DNA of 64,000 bases from Aphrocallistes beatrix (GCA_963281255.1 OY725491.1:2914001-2978000); one strand, 5' to 3'; numbered from the stretch's first letter, positions 1 through 14,870 are shown. The notes: generated from the sequence alone by a model not told the origin. Program-made: numbers and translations.

Positions 1-946
1 TATCAAACTACCATTTGGAAAATACAAATGGTTATTTGATGGTACAAACGAGGTTTGTTCTATGAATAAGAGACTCCACTTAAAATATGAGAAATGTTTT
101 GAGGGAAAACTCAACAAAGTACATGTAAATCTAAGAAGTCACGGTGTTTTGCTGGAGTTCAGAACTTACCTTGCCGTTACCGAGAACAAGGAAAGATCTA
201 GATACATGTTTGCGATTACTTCAAGCATTCCCGGCTTATAACCTTAGTCCTGTCAAATCAGAAAATCACACAATGAATGTGCCAGCTTTCAATCAAGTCT
301 TAACCAATTACAAATTTCAGAACTGAGATTACAAAATAAAATCTTGTATTTCTGATGAAAATATTCATCTACTCTATGGCACCTGTCACTTGATCAAAAC
401 ATTTAAAATTGTCTAGGTGCCGATAATTATTTTGATACTCAACCTCATTTACACAACTAGACTTCTATGTCTGGTTGGGCACGAATATAATCATTCTCAC
501 CCACCAATTCTTTTTTGTATTATAGTAGTCCATTATGGGTAAACACTCAAATTTCCGGGTGGGCAAATTCCACCCAAAATTAGTCTAGTTGCGCCTATGT
601 TCCACCCTCTGTAAATCTTTATATTTTCCTTTTAAGCAGAATTTATTCTGTGGTCCCATCTTCATTCAATTCATTAAAGAGATTTACTCTTATCTGCACG
701 CATCCGTGCTTCATATATGGAAGTGATCAGATCAAAGTCATTAATTAACATATTATATTATAAATTATATTAATAATTATTAATACAAATATAAATTTCT
801 AAAATGATGTATTAACATCTCTTCGTTTTCAATTCAAACCCAGTACAATTCATCTGTCAACGACTTCGCAAGTAACATGCTCATAAGAGATTGCAATCAT
901 TACAGCTAACATTTGATTCATAGCAAGTAGTTGCTTATTATAACAA
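1..946. other. AT-rich stretch without recognisable gene
   Basis: No open frame longer than about 60 codons and no recognisable domain. No clear inverted repeat was seen. It could be old repeat sequence or host intergenic DNA. Confidence 0.5.
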
Positions 947-1133
947 GTGGACAAAATTGACAAATTTGGTGATTTTTTGTGCGATATCGATTATAGCAGT
1001 AGGACAGACGTATCTAGAGATGTTATCACCCTAATAATTAATCCTTGTGACCCCAGGCGCACGAAGTGCGTCTCCGGCGGACACAAAGTGTTCGCCAGCC
1101 CTGCAGCTCAAGCAAGCGAAGCGCACTTGTATA
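947..1133 (-). repeat. Truncated copy of GC-palindrome-headed repeat, type A
   Basis: It shares the block 'gatatcgattata..agtaggacag' and the GC-rich end (accag-gcgc, ggcggacacaaagtg, caagcaagcgaagcgc) with copies at 9137, 38820, 48441, 49553 and 59014. Reading outward from the GC-rich head, it is a minus-strand copy that has lost its distal part. The short open frames here are also found in other copies and reflect the repeat, not a gene. Confidence 0.75.
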
Positions 1134-2399
1134 CTATTATGGATGATATTTTTGAAACAAGATATGAAGTTAATCACTTTTGTAACAACTCACACTGTAC
1201 CACAACTCTTATTTCAATTCGAATTTACTCAAGAATTCCATGAAATACTACGGTTTAATTAATAATTAACACGATTGATAGCATACAACTAGTGCATAAA
1301 TTCAATTAACAAAAAAACAGTCGAGTGAACTCCAATCTTATGAGAAAATACAATGACACACCGGGTATACTCCATTATCGATATATTCATATTTATGACG
1401 ATTAGAGTTAGCAATGAACATATATCTCGATTAGAATGCATTTAGTATACCTAAAAGAAGCGAAAAATCAAGGAGTTACAAAAAATTCAAGACGGTCATT
1501 TTCGTCCAAAGGTTCCCGGACGCGTCCGGACGTTAGGTGTCATATCTAAAGAATTCCCACCGTTGGAAAGCTTTTATACAGTAATATTAATTTACTTAGG
1601 TATATATAATATATTTATGGTAATAACTTTTGCGCGCAATAATTTCGAGTATTTTGATCAAAAATCATTCTGTGCTTGTGGATGGTAAATCAACTGATGA
1701 ATCAATGTGATTCCTCAATTGCGGAGCACTAATGGTTAATTTTAATAACATTAAGTTAGATTCGTTAGAGTTTCTGTCCTTCCACTGACATTTTTTTGAA
1801 TTACTATCTTTCCCCCCTATCGAGAATAACACAATGGAAAACTTAGTCATGATTCAGAGAAATTAATGATCTATTTTATTCAATGTTTTGTAGCAAAGAC
1901 TTTAACTGCCGCTTTAGATTACACAATGCAAAACTTGAGCACTATTGTCCATTATTTGGACTCCAACCGAATTGCCATTTTTTTTTCATTTAAAATTAGA
2001 ATTATTGCATTCGTATCTTTAAGCTACTAAATGCGACCAAAACTGGCAGCCTTTCAAATTTCTGGTTTTGGAAATGAAATACATTTCGACTTGGGCATAA
2101 TAAACATACCTCGTCGTTTAGCACCCTTATGTCCCTTAAACAAGAATGTTTATTTCAAGAAATACCTCGCATCAAATCTTCCAGTGTCAGACATTAAACT
2201 CTTGAACGATCCTATTTTGTTGTAATAATACCAGTTTACTAATAATAAAAAGTTAAAGTTTATAGATTTATATACCCCCCGAATCCATGCTAATATGTTC
2301 TCAGGAGGTTTACAATCTGGGTGAGGTGCTAAACCTACTGATAGTTGCTGAATGTGTGCATGCGGCGTGTGTGTATGCATATGATGGCATGTATGTGTG
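1134..2399. other. Unassigned AT-rich sequence
   Basis: Only short open frames with no family resemblance. A gt/tg/ca-rich patch near 2340-2410 (alternating tgtgtgcatatg) looks like the microsatellite tail of the SINE next to it. Confidence 0.45.
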
Positions 2400-2660
2400 C
2401 ATATGATAGCGTGTTACATAGAAAAACTCGGCTAACAGTAGGCAAGAAAGATAGCACCTGACCTAACTTTACCTTTAAACGAGATGACATCCTTAGTGCT
2501 TTCAGCTCACTAAGGTTCTGCAAGAGTGTAGGCTCAGATTACATTACCGAAGCAATGTAACTGAGAGTAAAATGCAAATGACTAGAGTGAGGTTAGAACC
2601 CGCGACCTAAGTCTTGGTATTCAAACGCCCTAACCACTGCACCACCCAAGCAGATCAATT
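2400..2660 (-). mobile_element. tRNA-derived SINE
   Basis: Read on the minus strand from about 2655, the head looks like a tRNA. A box-A-like block (TGGTGCAGTGGTTAGG) is followed about 35 bases later by a box-B-like block (GCGGGTTCTAACC). A non-tRNA body runs to about 2410 and ends in a tgtgtgcatatg-rich tail. This head, body and simple tail order is that of tRNA-derived SINEs transcribed by RNA polymerase III and mobilised by a LINE. No target duplication was established. It is not a functional tRNA, since no acceptor stem can be closed. Confidence 0.7.
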
Positions 2661-2674
2661 GAATATTTAACGCT

Positions 2675-2895
2675 TTAGATGACATTATATACAATGCACC
2701 TTTCCCTAAATCGCTTACTTATCAATTTTGAAATCTTTAGTTACATATATTCGACCTTAATTTAAAATCCAAGTATTTCCCTGGATCTCGAATTTTGAAA
2801 TTTAACCTGTCTATTGATTCATGCTAATTTAATTATTAAAATTAAAAACATAATAACATCCAGGGATTTACCATTGAAATCAAGGGAAATATTCA
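2675..2895 (-). repeat. Dispersed 'ccaggga' repeat, copy 1
   Basis: The order of landmarks (cattatata caatg, cctttccctaaatc, gaaatctttagttacatatattcg, tccctgga) recurs in inverted orientation at about 7950-8110. It is a dispersed repeat of unknown class with short ccaggga/tccctgg inverted motifs. Confidence 0.6.
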
Positions 2896-3599
2896 AGAGT
2901 GGTTGGTAAGTATGTAATTATTACATAATTTCTAAGACCGAGAGTACCGCGAGTTAAGTGTTTCGTAAGCCTAGTGTACCAACAGTATAATGTATGACGA
3001 AGTGCATGACTGTTGAATAGCAACAGTCCAATGTATGACCGTCAAATGTACAAAGAATCGAATGTACCGATGTTTGAGAATGGCCAATTAATCGTAAACA
3101 GACAACATGAGGGGTGGAATCTAACTGCTATTAGCCAACTATCCTTAAAATCTAATCGGAATAATCCGCTATTTGGGAATTGAGAGCATAATTTGAAAAT
3201 TACCCAAGATAAATTTGCAGAAGAATTATATTTATTCAGGGCACATATAGTTGGAATATGAATTTTGGTAGCACATAGAATATGCATCGAACAATATCAT
3301 TTAGATAACACACCAGACATATTTTAGGTTTTAAACTCACTTGTTTTTTCTGATCTTGTGTTTCGCCCCGGTATGTCTCGTCAGTTGCTGTACCTTTCCA
3401 GCAATACACTTGGGATGGTTGTGTCGATAGTGAAGTGTGATGTTACTGTTCCGCCACTGTGGATGATGCCTTTACAGGTCACGTTTTCTTATCTGGGCGC
3501 ACCATGATTGAGATTGCGTTGCCTGAATAACCTCGAGAAGAGGTCCCCACAAGGTTTGGTGTACCTTGTCTTTGAGCGCTTTCGAGACGGGAAAATTAT
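2896..3599. other. Unassigned sequence next to integrase relic
   Basis: No convincing coding frame. The part from about 3330 to 3600 is less AT-rich than its surroundings. It may be a decayed downstream part of the integrase-like gene to its right, but no motif proves that. Confidence 0.35.
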
Positions 3600-5304
<1,705 letters not shown>

Positions 5305-5870
5305 CTAGAATCAATAAATAATTCTAAAACAAACTTTAAAATCAGTTATTAAACCAATTAAAAGTAGACTAGAATCTTCACTGTAGGAATTTGATCTCTA
5401 GTATAATTACTTGATAGACTCTGTATATAAGAACACTAATAATGATCAGAATGAATTTGCTATGGAACTGTAAAGCCAGTATTAATTACAAAACATAAAT
5501 TTTCTTAAACATGCACAAAATTTCTTCCCAAATTTCCGCGTAAAACTGTTTAATAAAAGGCGACGTTACATTCTGATATCACAATGTACGTACTTTGCCT
5601 AAGAAACAATTACAATAATATGATTAGTTGCCATATTATTATTGGAAGATAAACGCAATTTCTTGGTAGCACATTGTTTCAAATAGATCAAAGGTTAATT
5701 TTAAACTTGTAATTGTTATACATAATTGTGTATTTTAAAAGAAACATAGTCAGATATGATGTTGAACTAACGAACATTTGGAATGAACTCGATAAGAATT
5801 GGTGAAAATTCATACAATTATTGTTAATGAATTGCTTCAATATTAGAAACATTTACATTTCATATTGATT
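5305..5870. other. Unassigned AT-rich sequence upstream of integrase exon
   Basis: It should hold the preceding integrase intron or exons, but no integrase motif is readable here. Confidence 0.35.
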
Positions 5871-5872
5871 TA

Positions 5873-6043
5873 CAGTAGAACTCGGTTAGTACGTACCCCT
5901 CCGGGAAGCGGAAAAAAGTACGTACTAACCGAGTTGATATTACATAGGAATCTATATAATAAATGAATTTTGGTTCAGAGAAATGAGTACGTACTAAGCC
6001 GAAGTACGTCTTATCCCGAGTACGTACTAACCGAGTTCTACTG
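5873..6043. mobile_element. pogo-type MITE, 171 bp
   Basis: Terminal inverted repeats start CAGTAGAACTCGGTTAGTAC and match the other end as its reverse complement. TA stands directly outside both ends (5871-5872 and 6044-6045). A CAG..CTG end with a TA duplication is the pogo/Tigger pattern. It has no coding capacity. A short open frame across it is an artefact of the repeat. Confidence 0.9.
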
Positions 6044-6045
6044 TA

Positions 6046-6870
6046 CTTGGACATTGATGTACTACTATATCAAGGTAACGAAAATAACGCCCAAGTATAT
6101 TTTAATATAATGATCGAACAAGAAGTGACATAATTCATTGGAGAGTGAGCAAATAATTATTCTTGCGGTCTTGTTTGGTGGTAAACGGACATTTTGTCAC
6201 ATAGACATTTTATCTCCTGACATAAGTTACCGGGTAATGAGTAGCGTCCCTGGAACCTTTGTCCCCGAAAAATTCGTCTCATTAGAGACTGAAATAAACA
6301 GGTACTAATATGTAAAGAACGGAAATTGAGGCTTTCGGAGTGTAGTATATTTGAAATAAGAGGTGAAAATGAGGGCTTTTGATTGAGAAATAAGTAGGTG
6401 CAAATTCGGCATTTGGGGACAAAATTCTGCGTGACGAAATGTCCGTGCGACGAAGTGTCCGCCATTCTTGTTTGGTGTAGCAAGATTTCAGAGTTTTGGA
6501 CAGGTGAAACTAGCGAAATTGTACAAATGATGGAAGTAATTACTGTGTTTCAGTTTGCTCCGTAGGAACTACTGTATGTCAGTATAATGTTTATAATAGT
6601 TTCTATCCTTCCGGTTTAACAACTAAAATACAAATAGCATGCTTGATGATGATAATTCTTGAAACTGGTCGACATGTGATTTTTTGTTCAAGATATATGA
6701 TCATGTTTGTAATTTCTAACGGTTATTGAACCTTTTAGCTGAGTACTATCCATTATAGAAAATATTTAATCGCGATGAATCAATGCTCCATCTGGGGTTA
6801 ATTAGGCAACACAAGCACAGCAAGTGATTTATTGAAATATATTTCTTCTATAGAAATGTGCTTTGTAGTA
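6046..6870. other. Unassigned sequence
   Basis: A 108-codon open frame on the minus strand (6157-6483) has no recognisable family and poor sequence complexity. I see no other structure. Confidence 0.35.
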
Positions 6871-7575
6871 CAGTGGAACTTCCGAGATCCGGACCTCCAA
6901 GATACGGGCACCTCCATCAACTGGGCACCTATTTTAGTTTTAAGAATAGTGCCCGTATCTTAGAAATTTAGTGCCCCTATTTCAGAAATTTAATGCCATC
7001 TTTAGAAATCCAGTATGTATAAGTAAAAAGAGTGAACTAATTCATGGGAGAGTGTTAAATAAATAAGCTCATATTTCGCACTCCCTCATACATTTTCTAT
7101 GAAAGCATGGTTCCTTGGGGCAGGACCGGATGAAAGTCTGCAGTAAAAATAAATATATATTAAACTTCGCCAAATAGGGTCACTTTGGTCCCAGTGCGGC
7201 TTGACCCAATTAAGTGGGGAACCAAATTAACCGAAATAAGCAATTTTGAGGGTATAAACATATATTTATTATTATGCAACTAGAATATGAATTCTACTAT
7301 AAATTCCTTTCTATCATGTTATTAGTGTTGTGCTGTATGATAGGGTTTAACATTTTTTGTGAATTCTGTATACTGGTTGGTTGGAAGCAAGGTTTGCATG
7401 ACCGACAATCTCCCAAAAAAGCAATATTTTGACCGGATTAACCGATTAATTTTGACCGGATTAACCGAAAATATTTTTATATTAGAATTGAGACGATTCT
7501 GTTCCTGGAAAAATGACCCGATGATGCTGTTGACCAGATTTACCAGTAGCTCTCTTAATTAAGCGGACTCTACTG
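6871..7575. mobile_element. Decayed pogo-type MITE region
   Basis: The left end begins TA-CAGTGGAACTTCCGAGA, and the right end finishes AAGCGGACTCTACTG-TA. Between them are the 'gaccggattaaccg' and 'gacccaattaagtgggg' blocks typical of Tigger-like ends. The two ends differ enough that this may be two overlapping elements. Confidence 0.55.
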
Positions 7576-7599
7576 TAAATAGTAATGGTTTATAATCGA

Positions 7600-7745
7600 G
7601 TTCATATCTATGTGTAAACGTTTTACACAAAAGCCTGAATATTTCGGGTTCGTTCCATCAAATTTAGCTTTCAGAGCTTTTAGTCAAAACCCGAAATATT
7701 CTGAGCTCTTTCTACCACATAGAATTACGCCGATTTCACTAATAA
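7600..7745. repeat. Imperfect inverted repeat
   Basis: AATATTTCGGGTT near 7640 is answered by AACCCGAAATATT near 7690, flanked by 'atgtg' and 'cacat' blocks. It is probably a small MITE, with no target duplication established. Confidence 0.45.
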
Positions 7746-7949
7746 TGATTATTGTTTCAAGAATTCCAAGAATAGTGATTTGTTAATCATATTTTGTTAA
7801 TCATATTACTGCAAGGCTGCATGCACAATTAAGGAGATTGATAATGATAAAATAAAGTGCAAATCAGCATGGTTTCATGTACAATCAATTTAAATAAATA
7901 AAGCAGTGCATATCATTAGTTTATGAAAGTTTAATAATTTGATCAAAAT

Positions 7950-8300
7950 TCCAGAATAATTTTCGAAATCGCGAACCAGGGAATTCCCTGGATTTTAAAT
8001 ATCCAGGGAATTCCCTAGTTCGCGAGGCCGAATATATGTAATTAAAGATTTTGAGATGGACAAGTGATTTAGGGAAAGGTACATCGTATATAATGCCAAC
8101 TAACGGGTTAAATGATCACACTTGATTAAAATTCTAGAACAATTTTCGATCTACAGAAATCCAGAAAATTTCCCTGAATTCACTTGCTAAATAATGAGGG
8201 ACCTAAAATTATTCAATGAATTCTGTAAACTATATTACAATAATAGAAATTATTATAGGCTAGTTAAAAGCTAAAAATCCCTGGATCCCTGGAGTTTTGG
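7950..8300 (+). repeat. Dispersed 'ccaggga' repeat, copy 2, with a perfect-looking hairpin
   Basis: It is the inverted partner of 2675-2895. Positions 7972-8023 can fold on themselves: GCGAACCAGGGAATTCCCTGG is mirrored by CCAGGGAATTCCCTAGTTCGC with a short AT spacer. Confidence 0.6.
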
Positions 8301-8662
8301 TAAGGTATGCAGTGCTAAATATCATCCTTTAAATATGAGATTTAGGGACATGTTTTATACACAGATTTCACGAATAGTGATTATTATTTCAAAATTCCAA
8401 GATTAGTGATAACTTTATTTATTATAAACTATCGTAAATCATTTCGCAATGCTCCATTTACAATTAGATTAACTATTATTAATCATTAATAAACTCATTA
8501 TACGTAGAAATTCACTATCATTAATAAACTCATTATATGTTGGTACTTGACATATATTTCTACAAGTAGTAGTAATTAAATAAAACACTTAAATATATGC
8601 ATTAATTGACCGCTTATGATGAGGAAATTTCAATCCCCCAATACTTGAAACAAATTGCCACC

Positions 8663-9026
8663 AAGGCTGGATTCAGTTAACTAGGCAAACCGCCGTCAAT
8701 CACGGTTAACGGTTAAGAAAAATTTTAATCGGTTAGCTGATCTACTTTATTTTCTAAATATTTAGACTAATTTCATTGTTTTTCGATGAAGATTAATGAA
8801 TTTTACTTCAAAAATTTTGACATTACAATATTATTACAATTTTTCTGACCAAATGTATATTTCGAGACCACTGAAGATTGTAAATTTTTCAATTTCAGGT
8901 TAAATATTAGTCAACAAATCCATATGTACGTATACTAATTAATATTGACATCGGTTAACGGGTTAACGGCCCTGGAGGAAACAAAGACAACCGACCCCGA
9001 ATATCGGTTAACCAACCCCAGCCCTG
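8663..9026. mobile_element. hAT MITE with perfect 8-bp target duplication
   Basis: TTGCCACC lies on both sides (8655-8662 and 9027-9034). The ends (AAGGCTGGATTCAGTTAAC and the complement of GGTTAACCAACCCCAGCCCTG) are imperfect inverted repeats of the CAGGGCTGG hAT type. It has no transposase and is a non-autonomous element. Confidence 0.9.
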
Positions 9027-9136
9027 TTGCCACCAATGTCTGAGATGGAGAGAAATATCCCGAATGATATGAAATAAAATATAAGATTTGGGGACATGTG
9101 CTAAATATCATGTCCCTAAATATGATATTAAGGGAC

Positions 9137-9639
9137 ATGTTCTGTATATACTATATGTAACGAATTCATTGAAGAAACTGCCAGGCGCAGAAAGCTGATT
9201 TTTGTTTTTTTGGCTATGGCTCCAGTAAGTTCTGAGCTCAGAGCAAAATATCGACTCATCATGGAATTATGACGTCATTGTCACATTTTTAAAGTTAAGC
9301 AACACAGTTATTCGAGCATAACTCAGCCATTATAGGAGATAGAAGGCAGAAATTTTAATCGAATCTGTATACTAACATAGATCACATATGATACAACTAT
9401 CATCAAAAAATGATGACTCATCACTTTGTTATGATGTCATCATTACGCATCAAAAACTTTAAAATTGATCAATTTGGTGATTTTTCGTGCGATATCGATT
9501 ATAACAGTAGGACAGACATATTTATAGATGCTATCTCCCTTATAATTGACCAATGTGACCCCAGGCGACCGAAGGGGGCCTCCGGCGGACACGAAAGTGT
9601 CTGCCAGCCGCGCAGCGCAAGCAAGCGAAGCGCGCTTGT
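9137..9639 (-). repeat. GC-palindrome-headed repeat, type A, full-length copy
   Basis: Read from the head (9639 downward) it has four parts. First is a GC-rich block with three short palindromes (aagcgcgctt, ggacactttcgtgtcc, and a third near 9570). Next are the 'cgatatcgc' core and a 'tgacgtcat' segment. Last is a tail with 'tcttcaatgaattcg' and a TA-rich end. It is nearly collinear with 38820-39352 and 48441-48960. It is non-coding. Confidence 0.85.
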
Positions 9640-10039
9640 TATATTATTAATCGTGAATCAAACTGAATTTTATATATATTTCAAATAAGGGAGTTTGTTA
9701 TCATGGTCATGTTTACATGAATACTGCTACCACACTACTCAGAGAAACAAACTAGGATTTACCTGGCAGCACTGGTGGGCGCGGAAACCCGCAAATATCT
9801 TTGAATAATTTTATCATTACCTGTTTCGTGTCGCCGAGAACTCGCACCATAAACCAGAGATGCCTCATGGAAATCCGTGAAACTCACGGTTTTAGCCTTT
9901 CTAGACCTTTTCTCACCAATTTTGAGACGAAATCCTACGGATTGGTGAAACACATTGATAATCTCAACCTCACTTTAGAACCATTAAATAAACCTATATT
10001 TTAAGTATAATAGCAGTGTTTCAGAGATATTAGTTTTTA
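9640..10039. other. Unassigned sequence
   Basis: Open frames of 60 to 67 codons overlap on both strands between 9759 and 10004 without any domain resemblance. I see no repeat partner in the window. Confidence 0.35.
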
Positions 10040-13000
10040 TGCGTACACACGATAGAAATTTCCGTGTGTGTTAGTGTCACTGCATAAAATTATAATGAGA
10101 ATAATACTGGCCAAAATAATATTCCTAAATACCTACTAATGCAGAGGCGTAACTTGTAGGAGGATTGTGACAACTCAAACCTGTCCGAACTCTTCAACAC
10201 AACCTGTAATACAAATGTACAGTACATTTGCTGGTGGATACTTTATATTGCCGTTAGAAGCTCCCGAAAAGTGGGGCAGCACAAACTAATGGTCTGCTAA
10301 AAGTGGGGTGGCATGCGCCGCCCTGCTTCCGATTGACCTGCTTTATGTTCGCGTTCATCAGGTAACAGGCATTTACTTTTCCAAAATTCAAGTCTCATTT
10401 CTTCTTAAACTATACTCCTTAATTGTCCTGGCATTTCACGTGCCTGGGTAAGCAAGAAATAGATCATGAGCTATTTTTTCTGTATTATGGTCTATGTTCA
10501 AAAAGTTGGTTAATTGTTGGTTAAATAATGAGTAATCACCAAGGATGCTGTCATTTATGTTACCCCAATATCGGATATCGGAGGCACTGTCACGAACCTG
10601 TCCCCTGTTGTAAAGTGTTCCCGGACACTTTACTTCGAAGTAAAGTCGTGGAAGACTATTTGTACGAAAGTATCTAATGAATTCGTATTAATGGTCGCCT
10701 CTAAATTACGCAACATTTTTTTAGTATCGATACAGTAAGGATTTATCTACTTCAGGTAACATTCATTTGACCCCTTTTGATATTTCATTTTTTGTCATTA
10801 ATCTCGAATTGCATTTTGTAATTACAATTTTTGGATTCAGGATTTTATTCTAGAAAATGTTCAGTGGCTTCGGTGGTATTATCTGGAGTAGTTTGGTACT
10901 AATGGTTCCCCGGAATCGGACCATTATTCAGGTGGGCCATTTATACCAGGACACGTGTTTCGACTCTCAATCACTGTCCTCTATTTACAATTTATAGTTG
11001 TCCACATGGTTGAAGAGTTGGAACCGGGTCCACTTTTTAGAACCCGATCCGAACTCGAAGTGTATGTGAGTGTAGAATAACTCAATATCCTCTAAAATTA
11101 TGTTTTGCTGAACTAATATAAATCAAATAAATTTTAATTTTGGTGCTTAGCAGCAGAATAAAGAACTTCCAGCACTTCCACTGTTTCCGGAAAAGCCTAT
11201 GTTCTCTGTTCTTAACCCAAAAGAAGAATATTTATAAAACTACAGAATACTTAGTTAGTAAAACTACAGAATATTTATGTAGTAATGGTCGCATCAGTAG
11301 TATGTTATGGGTCGCATCAGTAGTATGTTTTGCATTGTTAAGAAAAGCTTAGGATTGCATTATGGATTGATAAGATGTTATGTTATCCTGTAAATGTCCT
11401 TGTAAGGCTATTTCATCTCCTCGTGCTGAGTTCCATATGTGGATTCTATAATTATGTTGATTCAACTTCGAATCCGACTCCGATTCCAACTCTGGTTCAC
11501 ATTCAATTGGCAGGTGATACTATCCAGGTTTCATTGTTATAGGCAAAAGTTGTATTCGTATTTTTTTGCGTCCCTAATTTACTAATTTATGTTATTTTAT
11601 GGAGCTAAAAATGGTTATGAAATTTTGGTTCTTAAACAAAAATTTAGAGGAATTTACTATTCTTGACGAGCCTCTAGCTCAAAACAATATAGTGAACAAA
11701 ATACCCATTTAGCTATTACTTTGTATATTTTGTAACAGTGAGTGTATTATAACAACATGTTAGTGGGGTTGTTGCCGCAGCGTCCCTGTTTAAATCTAGG
11801 CTTTATTTTATTTCAGACATTTTTTTGCTTCGGGTCCCTGAACCACTACCGAAGTTTTATTAACCTTTTGATATAGATCCGTCTAAAGTATACAATTGTA
11901 ATTGGCGTAAACCTTTTACGGAATCTCGCCTGATGGTAACAGCTGTGACTGGATTTACTAGACTCTTTCCCTAATGAAGGGTATGTGACGCCTCGTCTTG
12001 AGGTAAAAGGGTACCAGCCCGGAAAAGGTTGAGAACCACTGGTTGAGACGTTGTTATATGTCGAGCATTAAATGCACTAAATGCCTCTCGCTCTCTGATG
12101 AGGATGCCTGAATGACTAATTGTTGCATAGCAATTTTCGACAATAATGGGTATTGGAGTTTCAACTCAAATTTGAGTCCATAGCCTGTTTCAATGCAATA
12201 TCAATTGCAATATTCATATGATGACATGCACAATCAATATGAATTTTAGAAAGAGCGCATATGATATTTGACACTTTACCAGTAGTACATGGTGTGTTTA
12301 CAATAGATAGATTTAGCTCCGCCCGATTTTCATCAATCATCTCTATATTGACCGCTGTATGCTTTTCAGGAAAATATGAACATCAATGCATTAAATGATT
12401 CAGGGTGTATGAACTGTCTATCCAGAATACCGTGAAATCAAGATAATAATAATGATTTATGTTTTCAGTAACCAAATCTGTAGTAAACGAGACCGTTTTG
12501 TTCAAAGAACATTCCATAATTGATTTTTTTATTTTCTCCTGACACTCATCATATTCTCAAGTGTACACTTTTTGATCGTTTCTCTACCAAAAAGCACGTC
12601 ATTCCCATTAATATAGCAGTATATACTTCCAATTTGAATCATTTACGAGCAAATATTCTCAACCCTGGATTGTCAACAAACATAAATGGCGTACCGCCTT
12701 GAACAACCATACGGACTTCAACGTCCTTTACTTGCTTGCCTTCCTCAGTGTTCAAATGCTTACCTGGGGGGTTCTTAAAAAACATGCTTAGAAGTTTGAG
12801 TTTCTCCTTTGGATGAGCAGGTTTTCTAATGCTCCAGGAGATTTTGAGTTCCGTTTAATTTAACAGAATCTTCATCTTGTTATCCTTTGAATTTAAGACA
12901 AAATCCAAGCAATCTCTACAGGCTACCGACTATTTCTTGGGTGGCTTTGACTTTAATCAAATGGAACTTCTTCCCCGCATCAGCGTTGCAATATGGGTCG

Positions 13001-13224
13001 TCGTTTCTGCATAATAACATATCGCCATGGCGAAGAGCACTCCTTAGATCTTCACTATTGTTGAGAACATGACAACTGTAAGTATTTCCAGAGGAATAGT
13101 ACAGACTTGTAGCTGTGATTATTTCGTCATCATTTCCGTGTTTGTTTTGACCTTAACCATTATATAATTACAATCCTCATTTTATGCAGTGACCCTAATA
13201 CACATAAATTTCTATTGTGTGTAC
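10040..13224. mobile_element. Possible 3.2-kb DNA transposon bounded by about 55-bp inverted repeats
   Basis: The block CGTACACACGATAGAAATTT with about 35 more bases (including 'gtcactgcataaaat') at 10040 recurs as reverse complement at about 13170-13224. Inside, short coding-like minus-strand frames exist, for example near 12900-13040 and 12540-12640, broken by stops and not recognised. No matching target duplication was found. This could be one decayed element, or two inverted copies of a smaller repeat. Confidence 0.4.
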
Positions 13225-13494
13225 GCGTACACACGAAATATTTCGGGTGTACGCGCACCCAATACCTCTGTTACACTGCAACATAATATCTCTGATGCAC
13301 TGTAACAAAGTACTGCTTTTACTGTTAGAAAAATGTGCACTTGGGTTGTGAATTTGCATTTCTTGGAGACTATGGCACCGGGCCCCCCAGTACATATGTC
13401 CGACCGCCATGCCCACCCCCCGAGCCAGCGACGCTGGCACCTCCCCTGTCTACGCTTACTAAAAAAATAGTCTGCCGAATTTACAAAATATATA

Positions 13495-13665
13495 CTGTTA
13501 ACTCCGATTAATTGGGATACCGAATAATCGAGACAACCGATTAATCTGGGAAACTCTTCTCAATAATGTAAGAACAGAATTGCATCTTGCATGTTAATAG
13601 TTTCGATTAATTGGGAGAAACTACTTGGAACGGATGTGTTCCGATTTAGCGGAGTCAACTGTGTT
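13495..13665. mobile_element. pogo-type MITE
   Basis: The left end ACTGTTAACTCCGATTAATT and the right end CGATTTAGCGGAGTCAACTGT are inverted. The interior repeats 'gattaatygggaya'. Same class as 15237, 22598 and 63315. Confidence 0.75.
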
Positions 13666-14489
13666 TTGAGACTCACAAAAGTGGTTACAGTGTAGGTCGT
13701 ATTATTTGTGACTCTTTTAGATTATCATTATTATTTAATTACGTTTTGATTTGATTTGTTTTAATATACGTTATTGTACTTTATTGCCAGCCGCTTCCAG
13801 TTTGTTATTTACATTTAGAACATTTTCACACCCACTGCACCCACGAGTTTTACGCCTATACTCTTAATCGAATCGTTTCATGGATTTCGGAGTATTCTTC
13901 AGTTTGAAATTTTGTCGTGTCATCATACTTAATTGAATATTCAAGCTAAATAGCTCGGGAATGAGACCAGATAGGAGTAAACTATGAGTAATCAAATATT
14001 CAAATACAAATATCAACAGTTCTAACTGTAGAAACTTGAAATTTATATTTTCTATACATATATGATATACATTTGTAGATTTAATAATATAATCACTCCC
14101 ACTCAAATTTTACTATGTAGTATTCCGGATTTATTAGCAGTTTACTATTTTTGGAGGGACAAAGGGACTAACTAGTATAGTGATTAAGAATGAAACTAAC
14201 GGCGCGAGCACCCCCAATACGACGCACGAAGTACCGAGTTGAATAAGCAGTTTGACAGAGGAAAACACACTATCTTGTCTGTATTTTTAAAAAAATAATA
14301 AAAACGTTCTGTTAGTGAGGGATTTTTTCATTATTTAGTCAACCTTTAATTATGGTATCATTTATCTTGATTTATAGCTCATACTTCCAATACATTCTTG
14401 TATGAACAAACCACTGAAAAGAAAACAAACAAGTGAGTTGTATAATTGTAATATTATCGAATTGAATCATGTATTCTGTTAATTTGGAG
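13666..14489. other. Unassigned AT-rich sequence
   Basis: No coding signal or paired repeat recognised. An 80-codon open frame at 13864-14106 (minus) has no family resemblance. Confidence 0.4.
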
Positions 14490-14870
14490 TCATACCAATC
14501 TGTGAGATCCAGTTTAATTTCAATTTCACTTGTCAACCACGTCTTAAACTCGAATACCCTAGTTTTATGGTTGAAAGCTATCCCTGGCTAGTTTCAATAT
14601 TTGTTCACATTTTTGAAGATTTTAAACAAAACAACCAAATTTTCGAGAAAAATTATTTATGATTCAATTTTCGGAATCTATTGCCCTAATTCGGCTGGTT
14701 AAAGCTAATTTCTAGCTTATTTTCAATTTTTGTTACATTTTGTGAAAATATAAACAAAGACAAACAAAATATTCATGAAAACTTGTTTATAATACGATTT
14801 TCAGAATCTACCCAATTTATTATTACAAAATAATCATTGAAAGCATTTATATCACTAGCATAATTTTGAA
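14490..14870. repeat. Degenerate tandem repeat related to the type B core
   Basis: Two poorly conserved units carry the order 'gcta-tttcta..ttttgt..acattt..aaacaaa..aaaatt..gattttcrgaatctac'. This resembles the 141-bp units of the type B repeats elsewhere in the window. Confidence 0.45.

Noticed and set aside
2585-2660. Functional tRNA gene
   Set aside because: Box A and B are recognisable, but the acceptor stem does not close and a SINE body follows.
9410-9688. 92-codon frame (also at 947, 39142 and 48396)
   Set aside because: The same text appears wherever a type A repeat lies, with frame breaks. It is a by-product of the repeat.
10141-13855. hAT element from CAGAGGCGTAACTTG to a distant TTTTACGCCTA
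   Set aside because: The ends are only loosely alike and the 8-bp flanks do not match.
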